A stretch of DNA of 18,845 nucleotides from JBBSUX01 sp038234045 (GTDB lineage Bacteria; Pseudomonadota; Gammaproteobacteria; Burkholderiales; Burkholderiaceae_C). The translations under genes and the position numbers were made by a program. The stretch spans positions 1-18,845 of the forward strand of contig JBBSUX010000034.1 of NCBI GenBank assembly GCA_038234045.1. The letters run 5' to 3'. Under the pieces are notes generated by a model, which was not told the origin of the DNA, searched no databases, and was given only the letters and a program-made list of their open reading frames with translations. Below are positions 7,408-13,383 of this stretch, one piece after another; position 1 is the stretch's first letter; each line of letters opens with the position of its first letter.

Positions 7408-7832
7408 TCGTTCGATGAGCTACTTAATCGACTCGGTAAGATTGATCGATTTGTTCTTCAATTCCAGGCTGGCCAGCGATAGGAGGCAGGTAAACTTTTG
7501 TTACTGTACTGGATCGGCGGAGGTGACGCTACGGATTGTGGGGTCGGTGCAAAAAGACAATGAAGGTGAATTCCCTTGGGTTGGCTTCCGGTGTGCAGGA
7601 CAGATCAAGGAGCCTCCGTGCCTCGTGTCACCGAGCAGGCCGAGTCGGAGTTGCTGCGTCAGAATTCTCATAAAAATCTTGCTTCCGGGTACTATGGGAT
7701 TGCGCTGGTAGCTATCTATTTTTAGTCGGCGTGCCCATTGCCGTCCACGAAGACGGCAGTCAACGCTGGATGGCGTCATTCTTTTTCCGTAGCCCGGCGC
7801 GCGCAACGTTCCTGCATCCAACGACACCGCCC
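7408..7832. other. Intergenic stretch without a convincing gene
   Basis: 425 bases between the divergent c-di-GMP gene and the Hsp70-like gene. Open frames of 98 codons (plus, 7415-7711) and 136 codons (minus, 7501-7911) have no recognisable domain, and the second runs into the Hsp70 gene. About 7490-7640 reads like a recurrent non-coding or relic sequence I recall from Burkholderiales, which annotators sometimes call hypothetical proteins; this is recollection, not a search result. A 7-base-pair hairpin lies at 7739-7758. No transposase fragment, terminal inverted repeat or copy of the tRNA 3' end is visible. Confidence 0.5.
7739..7758. repeat. Inverted repeat (hairpin) upstream of the Hsp70-like gene
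   Basis: TGCCGTC (7739-7745) and GACGGCA (7752-7758) are perfect 7-base arms around a 6-base loop, 75 bases before the proposed Hsp70-like start. No T run follows on either strand, so it is not a standard terminator. It could be a regulator site or an mRNA leader hairpin. Confidence 0.45.
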
Positions 7833-9131
7833 ATGACACTATTTGCCCCCAACGCTGTTGTCGGCATCGACTTCGGCACTTCCAATTCCGCCATCGCCTG
7901 CGTGGATGCATCGGGAGCGGCGCAGATGTTGGCGGTGGAGGGCGCAGCCACCACGTTGCCGACGGCCATTTTCTTTCACGACGAAGATGCGCGCACCGAT
8001 TTCGGCCGTGCGGCCATCGCGCAATACCTTGCCGGGCACGAGGGGCGGCTGATGCGCTCCATTAAAAGCCTGCTCGGCAGCGCCTTGATGGATGAACAAA
8101 CACTGGTGCACGGCGTGCCCACGGGTTATCGCGACATCGTGGCGCTGTTCCTGCACGAAATGCGTCAGCGCAGCGCAACCGTGATGGGAGCACCACCACG
8201 CCGCGCAGTGATAGGCCGGCCGGTGCATTTCGTGGACGACGATCCTGAGCGCGACGCACGTGCGGTGGCCGATCTGACGGAGGCCGCGCATCGTGCTGGC
8301 TTCGATGCCGATGATGAGGGTGTGCGCTTCGCGCTGGAGCCTATTGCCGCGGCCTTCGACTACGAGCGGCGGCTGGACGCCGAGGCGCTGGTGCTGGTCG
8401 CCGATATCGGTGGCGGCACCTCCGACTTTACGGTGGTGCGCCTGGGCCCCGTCCATGCCGGCGGTGCAGACCGCAGCGACGACATCCTCGCAACTGCGGG
8501 CGTGCACATCGGCGGCACGGATTGCGACCGCGCACTCAATCTTGCGCGGGTGATGCCGTTGCTGGGCCTCGGCCATCACGGCCCGGATGGTCGCGAGGTG
8601 CCAAGCGCTGTCTTCTTCGAGCTGGCCACCTGGCACTTGATCCATCGCCTGGGCACTCCGGCAGCGCTGCGCAATGCGGCGGCGCTGCGCATCAACTACG
8701 CCGATCGTGCCTTGCACGCCAGGCTGATGCGAACGCTCGAAGACCGTTATGGCCACGCCATCGCACATGCGGTGGAGTCCGCCAAGATTGCGGTGTCGTC
8801 CGAGGGCGGGCAAGGGGCGATCGACCTTGCCTTGATTGAGCCCGACCTCGCAACGCAGATCGATGGCCAAGTGATGCACGACGCGCTGGAAGCGCTGCTG
8901 GAGCGAGTGGCCGATTGCGCGGCCGGCTGCGTGCGGCAGTCGGGGCTCGGCGCTTCGCAGGTCGATGCCATCTATCTCACGGGCGGCTCGTCGGCACTGC
9001 AGCCCTTGCAGGCGGCACTGGCTGCCCGGTTTCCGCGCGTGCCACTGGTCGAGGGCGACCGGTTTGGTGGCGTCGCGATGGGACTGGCCTGGGCGGCTGA
9101 GACCCGGGGCAAGGTCACAGAATCTGCATGA
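7833..9131 (+). CDS. yegD: Hsp70-family protein, YegD-like (ATPase domain only)
   Basis: 432 residues, close to E. coli YegD (about 450). The actin-fold ATP motifs are present: phosphate-1 VGIDFGTSNSAIACV at about 10-24, phosphate-2 VADIGGGTSDFTVV at about 189-202, and the adenosine motif YLTGGSSALQPL at 381-392. The C-terminal substrate-binding and lid domains of DnaK are absent, so it is a stand-alone nucleotide-binding module; its client or partner is unknown. ATG 7833 puts the first ATP motif at the usual distance from the N-terminus. No good ribosome site precedes it, and in-frame upstream starts (GTG 7731, ATG 7770) add unconserved-looking residues. No co-chaperone gene is adjacent. A cytosolic location is expected. 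The substrate and role are not known from the sequence. Confidence 0.88.
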   Translation: MTLFAPNAVVGIDFGTSNSAIACVDASGAAQMLAVEGAATTLPTAIFFHDEDARTDFGRAAIAQYLAGHEGRLMRSIKSLLGSALMDEQTLVHGVPTGYRDIVALFLHEMRQRSATVMGAPPRRAVIGRPVHFVDDDPERDARAVADLTEAAHRAGFDADDEGVRFALEPIAAAFDYERRLDAEALVLVADIGGGTSDFTVVRLGPVHAGGADRSDDILATAGVHIGGTDCDRALNLARVMPLLGLGHHGPDGREVPSAVFFELATWHLIHRLGTPAALRNAAALRINYADRALHARLMRTLEDRYGHAIAHAVESAKIAVSSEGGQGAIDLALIEPDLATQIDGQVMHDALEALLERVADCAAGCVRQSGLGASQVDAIYLTGGSSALQPLQAALAARFPRVPLVEGDRFGGVAMGLAWAAETRGKVTESA

Positions 9132-9134
9132 AAT

Positions 9135-9186
9135 ATGCCTCTAGCGCTTCATCTGCCTGCGCTATCAGCAATTATTTAAATAGCAT
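9135..9186. repeat. Compound hairpin repeat downstream of the Hsp70-like gene
   Basis: Starts just after the stop codon. TAGCGC (9142-9147) pairs with GCGCTA (9159-9164). GCTAT (9161-9165) could instead pair with ATAGC (9180-9184), so the two hairpins share 9161-9164 and exclude each other. The centre of the second contains the palindrome ATTTAAAT. The layout and words resemble a dispersed repeat I recall after genes in Comamonadaceae genomes; that is memory, not a search. It lies between convergent genes, so a terminator or mRNA-end role is plausible. Confidence 0.6.
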
Positions 9187-9275
9187 ACCCGCTGAACGCC
9201 GATGCTGCGCGAACGTAGAAAGCTTGACTGCATCAACAGCGTTTGGATGAAGGCTTGCGGCTCGCCATGCGCCAG

Positions 9276-10262
9276 CTAATCCTGCGTGCCTTCGCGCCGT
9301 TGCCGCAAAGCGCGCTGGTACAGCGCATTGCGCGCTGCGCCCGTGATGTCGGCTGCCAGCCGCACTGCGGTCTTGAGCGGGATGCCGTCGGTTTCCAGCA
9401 GCAATTGCAGCACGCGCCGAGCGGTCGGCGGCAGACTGTCGCCTTCGTCATCGCTTTGGAGCTCTACCGTTGCAGCGGGGTGCACCACTACGACAAATTC
9501 ACCTCGGGTGCGCTGCGGCGCGCCAGCCAGCCAGGCGGTGGCTTCGCTGGCGGCGACGGTCGCGATCTCTTCGAACTGCTTGGTCAGTTCTCGCGCCAGG
9601 GTGACCAGTCGATCGCCGAGCGGCGCCAATGCGCGCGCCAAGTCTTCGATGCGATGCGGCGCTTCCATCAAGACGACCGCGCGCGGTTCGTCTGCCAGCG
9701 CCAGCAAGGCCGACGCCCTTTCGCTGCCGCGCGCCGGCAGGAAGCCGGCAAAGACGAACCCGCCGGCGCCGAGCTGCTGCGCGGCGTCGCTCGCAGGAGC
9801 CGACGCGAGTCCCGCTGCGCTGAGCGCCGTCGTCACGCTGCTGGCGCCCGGCAGCGGCACCACCGGCAGCCCCGCCTCGCGCACGGCCGCCACCAGACGC
9901 GCGCCGGGGTCGCTGATAGCGGGCGTGCCGGCGTCGCTGGCATAGGCCACGCGCTGGCCTTGCTGCAGCTGCACGATCACCGCCTGTGCGGCCTCGGCCT
10001 CGTTGTGCTGATGCAGCGCGAGCATCCGCGCGGCAGGGCGCTCGATGCCGTAGCTGCGCAGAAGCTGGCCGGTGTGGCGCGTGTCTTCGCAAGCCACCAC
10101 GTCAGCGCGCTGCAGCAGATGCAGCGCGCGCAAGGTGATGTCTGCCAGATTGCCGATCGGCGTAGCCACCACATACAGCGTGCCGCGCGGCCAGGCCTGC
10201 GAGGCTGCGGCATCATGCGAGGCCGCCAGCGCGGAGGCAAACGTCAAGGAATGGGCGCTCAA
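9276..10262 (-). CDS. rsmI: 16S rRNA (cytidine-1402 2'-O)-methyltransferase RsmI
   Basis: SAM-dependent enzyme that 2'-O-methylates C1402 in the decoding centre of 16S rRNA. The tetrapyrrole-methylase-type fold is clear from GTLYVVATPIGNLADITLRA, CEDTRHTGQLL, YASDAGTPAISDPGARL, PLPGASSVTTALSAAGL and EAPHRIEDLA. The start is uncertain because no ATG or GTG precedes the first conserved motif in frame. I chose TTG 10262 (328 residues), preceded by a purine-rich AGAAAGAAGAAA stretch. TTG 10247 and CTG 10232 are alternatives closer to the usual length of about 286. The gene is head-to-head with yraN, and with the chosen start the two start codons share base 10262. The stop is TAG at 9276-9278. Function is certain, the N-terminus is not. 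Confidence 0.96.
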   Translation of the reverse strand: MSAHSLTFASALAASHDAAASQAWPRGTLYVVATPIGNLADITLRALHLLQRADVVACEDTRHTGQLLRSYGIERPAARMLALHQHNEAEAAQAVIVQLQQGQRVAYASDAGTPAISDPGARLVAAVREAGLPVVPLPGASSVTTALSAAGLASAPASDAAQQLGAGGFVFAGFLPARGSERASALLALADEPRAVVLMEAPHRIEDLARALAPLGDRLVTLARELTKQFEEIATVAASEATAWLAGAPQRTRGEFVVVVHPAATVELQSDDEGDSLPPTARRVLQLLLETDGIPLKTAVRLAADITGAARNALYQRALRQRREGTQD

Positions 10263-10696
10263 TGGATTTCTTCTTTCTTCGGGGAAAGGGCCGCACGCCG
10301 CCGGATGCGGCGCCGGCTGGCACTGCAGCAACTACCAAGCAGCGGGGCGATGCCGCCGAAAAGCGTGCGCTTGCGCATCTTGAAGCAGCGGGCATGCGGC
10401 TGGTGCAGCGCAATTATCGAACCCCGGGCCGGGGCGGTGGCGAGATCGACCTGATCGTGCGCGCACCCAACGGTACTCTGGTCTTCGTCGAGGTGCGCCA
10501 TCGAGCCCGCGCCAGTCATGGAGGTGCAGCAGCCAGCATCAGCGCCACCAAGCGACGCCGCATCATTTTTGCGGCGCGGCATTTCCTGATGCGCCAGTCC
10601 ACGCTGCCGCCCTGCCGGTTCGATGTGGTGCTGGTCGAGGGCGATGACCCACCTCGTTGGTTGCAAGCCGCGTTCGATGCAGATGGCGGCGCCTGA
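10262..10696 (+). CDS. yraN: YraN family protein (UPF0102), nuclease-like fold
   Basis: 144 residues. Conserved motifs are KQRGDAAEKRALAHLEAAG, GGGEIDLIVR, LVFVEVRHR, SHGGAAASI and CRFDVVLVEG, the hallmark pattern of the family. The fold is predicted to be PD-(D/E)xK nuclease-like: D in EIDLI and E in VEVR, with Arg where classical enzymes have Lys. E. coli YraN also has VEVR, so this is normal. Molecular activity is not established. ATG 10262 has AGGA 11 bases upstream. A 22-residue variable N-terminal tail (FFFLRGKGRTPPDAAPAG) precedes the domain. It is the first gene of the plus-strand yraN-diaA-dolP block, conserved in order with E. coli. Confidence 0.93.
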   Translation: MDFFFLRGKGRTPPDAAPAGTAATTKQRGDAAEKRALAHLEAAGMRLVQRNYRTPGRGGGEIDLIVRAPNGTLVFVEVRHRARASHGGAAASISATKRRRIIFAARHFLMRQSTLPPCRFDVVLVEGDDPPRWLQAAFDADGGA

Positions 10697-10697
10697 G

Positions 10698-10728
10698 TTG
10701 GCGCGGCAACGCTGCTGCGGATCGCCAA
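10698..10728. repeat. Inverted repeat between yraN and diaA
   Basis: TTGGCG (10698-10703) and CGCCAA (10723-10728) are perfect 6-base arms with a 19-base loop, directly after the yraN stop. No T run follows. It may form an mRNA hairpin that separates yraN from diaA expression. Confidence 0.35.
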
Positions 10729-10817
10729 GAATTCATGCTTGCCCCTCCGGCACACACATGCTCACACACAATAAGCCGGCGCCAAGCCGCGCGCTTTCAA
10801 GCTCCGCCGCTATCATC

Positions 10818-10832
10818 ATGACCCCATGCTAG
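10818..10832 (+). promoter_or_regulatory. Minimal upstream ORF overlapping the diaA start
   Basis: ATG ACC CCA TGC TAG encodes Met-Thr-Pro-Cys in another frame. Its stop lies 2-4 bases past the diaA ATG (10826-10828). diaA has no recognisable ribosome site of its own, so termination and restart here could couple or limit its translation. Whether this ATG is used is unknown. Confidence 0.3.
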
Positions 10833-11431
10833 AGCAGCGAATCGAACAACACTTCATCGAAAGCGCCGACCTGACATACCAGGCGGCGCAGACACTCGCG
10901 TCGCCCATCGCCGCCGCCGTACAAGCGGTTCTGGCCTGCGTCACCAGTGGGGGCAAGGTGCTGTGCTGCGGCACAGGTGCGTCGGCCGCGCTGGCGCAGA
11001 CGTTTTCCGCTGCGTTCGTGGCGGGCTTCGAACGTGAACGCCCCGAACTCGCCGCGCTCGCCCTGACCACCGATGGCGCCTTGCTGTTGCCACCGGGCGC
11101 CGACGCCCGTGCCGCTGCCGAAGCCACCTTCACCCGGCAGATCCGCGCGCTGGGCCAGGCAGGCGATGTGCTGCTGGTTATCGCGCCAACCGGTAATTGC
11201 CCCAGCATGATCGCCGCTATCGGTTGTGCGCACGAGCGCGAGATGACCATCATCGCGCTCACCGGGCGGCATGGCGGCCGCGTGGCAGGGTTGCTGCGCG
11301 AAACCGATATTCACCTCTGCGCACCGCACGACCGTGCGGCGCGCGTTCAGGAGGTCCATCTGCTGGTCCTCCACTGCATCTGCGACGGCGTGGATGCACA
11401 ACTTCTCGGCGACCAGGAGCCTGCCCCATGA
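10826..11431 (+). CDS. diaA: SIS-domain protein, DiaA / phosphoheptose-isomerase-like
   Basis: 201 residues, all one SIS domain: KVLCCGTGASAALAQTFSAAF (44-64), VLLVIAPTGNCPSMIAAI, MTIIALTGRHGG, and a C-terminal helix with VQEVHLLVLHCICDGVD. In E. coli DiaA binds DnaA and promotes timely replication initiation, while its paralogue GmhA makes the heptose precursor of lipopolysaccharide. The position between yraN and dolP is that of diaA. Of the four GmhA zinc ligands, the first two (His61, Glu65 in E. coli) correspond to Thr59 and Ala63 here, while Gln175 and His183 remain, so isomerase activity is unlikely. No good ribosome site precedes ATG 10826; the start was chosen for the typical MLEQRIEQHFIESADL beginning. 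It overlaps dolP by four bases (ATGA). Annotation pipelines may call it gmhA. Confidence 0.88.
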   Translation: MLEQRIEQHFIESADLTYQAAQTLASPIAAAVQAVLACVTSGGKVLCCGTGASAALAQTFSAAFVAGFERERPELAALALTTDGALLLPPGADARAAAEATFTRQIRALGQAGDVLLVIAPTGNCPSMIAAIGCAHEREMTIIALTGRHGGRVAGLLRETDIHLCAPHDRAARVQEVHLLVLHCICDGVDAQLLGDQEPAP

Positions 11432-12219
11432 GCGATTCCGTTTCTTCTGCTTCTACTTCCGGCCTTGCGCGCTGCCCACGCCCGGCCGCAGCGCTCCTGC
11501 GTACAGCCTGTGCTGTAGCCGCTGCGGGTGTCGTCGCGCTGGCGTTGCCCGGCTGCATACCGCTGGTGATCGGCGGAGCCGCTGTGGCCGGTACCGGCCT
11601 GGTCGTGACCGATAGGCGCACCGCTGGCACGCAGCTCGATGACGAGCGGATCGAGCAACGTGCCAGCAGCACCATCAAGACCTACTTCGGCGACAAGGTT
11701 CACGTCAACGTCACCAGCTACAACCGCCAGGTTCTGATGACGGGCGAAGCGCCGACTGCCGAAGACAGAAAGCGTATTGAGGAATACGTTGCCCGCGTGG
11801 AGAACGTACGCTCGGTTATCAATGAAATCGGCGTGATGCCCAACAGCACTTTCTCGCAACGCGCCAATGATTCGCTCATCACCGGCAAGGTCAAGGCCAG
11901 CTTCGTCGACGCCAAGGACATCTATGCCAACGCCTTCAAGGTGGTGACCGAGCGAGGTGTGGTCTACCTGATGGGCCGCGTCTCGCAGCGCGAAGCCACC
12001 CGTACGGCGGAAATCGCCCGTGGCGTGAGTGGCGTTGTGAAGGTGGTGCGGGTCTATGAGCAGGTGAGCGACAAGGAGCTTGCCGAAATCGGCCAGCAGC
12101 AACCCGCTGCCGCGCCGCTGCCGGCTCCGGCTCCTGTGTATGCTCCGGCGCCCGCTCCCGTGTCATCGCAGCCGTTCAGAACCGAGTCGTCCGGCGCAGT
12201 GGTAACGCCGATCAAGTAG
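11428..12219 (+). CDS. dolP: Two-BON-domain outer-membrane lipoprotein, DolP (YraP) type
   Basis: 263 residues. The start ATG 11428 overlaps the diaA stop (ATGA), with AGGAG 9 bases upstream, so translation is coupled. A long lipoprotein signal ends in LPGC (Cys43). A Gly-rich linker (LVIGGAAVAGTGLVVTDRRT) leads to BON1 (about 71-138) and BON2 (about 145-212), both with the Gly-centred BON core (LMTGEAP, LMGRVSQ). E. coli DolP (191 residues) binds anionic phospholipid at the division site and supports outer-membrane integrity and BAM function. This copy has a Pro/Ala/Gln-rich tail (about 222-263, with PAPAPVYAPAPAPV) that E. coli lacks. It is the last gene of the yraN-diaA-dolP block. Confidence 0.93.
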   Translation: MSDSVSSASTSGLARCPRPAAALLRTACAVAAAGVVALALPGCIPLVIGGAAVAGTGLVVTDRRTAGTQLDDERIEQRASSTIKTYFGDKVHVNVTSYNRQVLMTGEAPTAEDRKRIEEYVARVENVRSVINEIGVMPNSTFSQRANDSLITGKVKASFVDAKDIYANAFKVVTERGVVYLMGRVSQREATRTAEIARGVSGVVKVVRVYEQVSDKELAEIGQQQPAAAPLPAPAPVYAPAPAPVSSQPFRTESSGAVVTPIK

Positions 12220-12498
12220 TCAACAGTCACGGCATCTGGACGAGGCCCGGTTCACAGCGGTCGACGACCTGGCCGCGATCAAAGAAGGGGCTTGGCCAAT
12301 GCCCTCTACCCCGTTTGGCTTCGATACTTTCAACTTGTGACGGTCCTTGAAAAGGATAGGGATAGAAACTTGCTGTTGGCAAAAACAGGGCGCGCATTGC
12401 TGCTCTGAAAGTAGGAACTGAATAAATGGGCTCAGCTTGCCCGTTCCTGCCCCCGCTTTATTGATTCATTTCTCCAGATACAAAAGGACGAACCCCGC
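12220..12498. other. Intergenic region between dolP and the M48 protease
   Basis: 279 bases without an ORF of recognisable content. It contains small inverted repeats, such as TCCTT/AAGGA near 12345 and CTGTT/AACAG at 12373-12388. GGAACT near 12414 resembles a sigma-E -35 element, but I find no matching -10 at the right distance. No terminator with a T run was found for dolP. A promoter for the protease is expected here but cannot be fixed by eye. Confidence 0.4.
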
Positions 12499-13284
12499 AT
12501 GAGAATCCCACGCCCCTCGGGCTTTGCCATTGCAGCTCTCGTCGTCGCCGGTGCTGCCGGATTGGCGGGTTGTCAGTCAGTTGCCAACCTCGATACTGCC
12601 GGCCTCACCCAAGCGGGCGGAACTGCTCTTCAGGCGCTCTCGCTCAACGACGGGCAGATCGTGCGCATGTCGGATGAATCGTGCGCCGCTTCCGACCAGA
12701 AGAACCAGGTGGCCGATGCGTCGAGCCCTTACACCGCCCGGCTTGACAAGGTCGTGGCGCAGATGCCGCAGGAGATCAACGGCCAGCGTGCGGTCTACAA
12801 GGTCTACCTGACCAAGGACGTGAATGCATGGGCGATGGCCAACGGCTGCATTCGTGTTTACAGCGGCTTGATGGACGTGATGAACGACGATGAACTGCGC
12901 GGTGTGATCGGGCACGAGATCGGCCATGTGGCGCTCGGCCATTCCAAGTCGCGCATGCAGATTGCGGCAGCCGCTTCAGCCGTCCGGACCATCGCAGGCT
13001 CCACGGGCAACGCCACCGTCACTGCGCTGACTCAGTCGCAAGCGGGCGATCTGGCCGAGAAGTTCATCGGCGCCCAGTTTTCGCAGCGCCAGGAGAGCGC
13101 GGCCGATGACTATTCGTTCGATCTTCTGGGTCGGAAACACTTGAGCCAGAAAGGGCTAGTCACCGCCTTCCAGAAACTCGCCGCGCTCGACGGTGGCAAG
13201 GGCGGCGTCAGCCTCTTGTCATCTCATCCGCCGTCGGCCGAACGAGCGGCGCATATCCAGAAGCGGCTTGATGCACAGGGCTGA
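12499..13284 (+). CDS. M48-family zinc metalloprotease lipoprotein, LoiP/YcaL-like
   Basis: 261 residues. The lipoprotein signal ends in LAGC (Cys25), so the enzyme should be an envelope lipoprotein facing the periplasm. The gluzincin site is intact: HEIGH at 139-143 within GVIGHEIGHVALGHSKSRMQ, and the third zinc ligand Glu199 in ESAADDYSFDLL. The motif SSHPPSAERAAHIQKRL near the C-terminus is typical of the LoiP (YggG) and YcaL group, which degrade misfolded outer-membrane proteins in E. coli. AAGGA lies 10 bases before ATG 12499. The neighbour dolP also acts in outer-membrane quality control. It is a free-standing gene, 279 bases downstream of dolP; a joint transcript is not shown. There is no C-terminal TPR domain, so it is not BepA. 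Confidence 0.93.
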   Translation: MRIPRPSGFAIAALVVAGAAGLAGCQSVANLDTAGLTQAGGTALQALSLNDGQIVRMSDESCAASDQKNQVADASSPYTARLDKVVAQMPQEINGQRAVYKVYLTKDVNAWAMANGCIRVYSGLMDVMNDDELRGVIGHEIGHVALGHSKSRMQIAAAASAVRTIAGSTGNATVTALTQSQAGDLAEKFIGAQFSQRQESAADDYSFDLLGRKHLSQKGLVTAFQKLAALDGGKGGVSLLSSHPPSAERAAHIQKRLDAQG

Positions 13285-13332
13285 CCCGTCTACCGCCAAC
13301 CGCCAACCCACCAGCTGGATCGAGGCGGTGGC

Positions 13333-13366
13333 GGCGCTGCAAAGCTCATGCAAACATCGCAGCGCC
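13333..13366. terminator. Candidate hairpin between convergent genes
   Basis: GGCGCTGC (13333-13340) and GCAGCGCC (13359-13366) are perfect 8-base arms around an 18-base loop, midway between the convergent protease and solute-binding protein genes. Neither side carries a T run, so it may be only a transcript-end hairpin, or rely on Rho. Confidence 0.35.
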
Positions 13367-13383
13367 TGCCGCCCGCATCGTTA

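Noticed and set aside
7415..7711. Possible 98-codon gene in the gap before the Hsp70-like gene
   Set aside because: No ribosome site, no recognisable domain and Cys/Pro/Arg-rich composition; more likely non-coding or relic DNA.
3605..7832. Attachment-site repeat of the tRNA-Arg 3' end
   Set aside because: I searched by eye for a second copy of the T-arm/acceptor sequence after the low-GC gene and saw none; no integrase gene is present.
7731..7832. N-terminal extension of the Hsp70-like protein from GTG 7731
   Set aside because: The extra 34 residues have no family counterpart, no ribosome site precedes them, and a hairpin at 7739-7758 lies inside.
7839..8879. 346-codon minus-strand frame opposite the Hsp70-like gene
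   Set aside because: It is His/Gln/Arg-rich without motifs, while the plus strand carries all Hsp70 ATP motifs.
9243..10454. 403-codon open frame on the plus strand opposite rsmI
   Set aside because: Rsm I motifs on the minus strand are unmistakable; the Arg/Ala/Gln-rich product is a GC-driven shadow without a domain.
10490..10502. Arg in place of the PD-(D/E)xK lysine in YraN (VEVR)
   Set aside because: E. coli YraN has the same VEVR, so it is a family feature and not a loss in this gene.
12405..12440. Sigma-E promoter for the M48 protease
   Set aside because: GGAACT near 12414 fits a -35, but no TCTGA/TCAAA-like -10 occurs 15-17 bases downstream.
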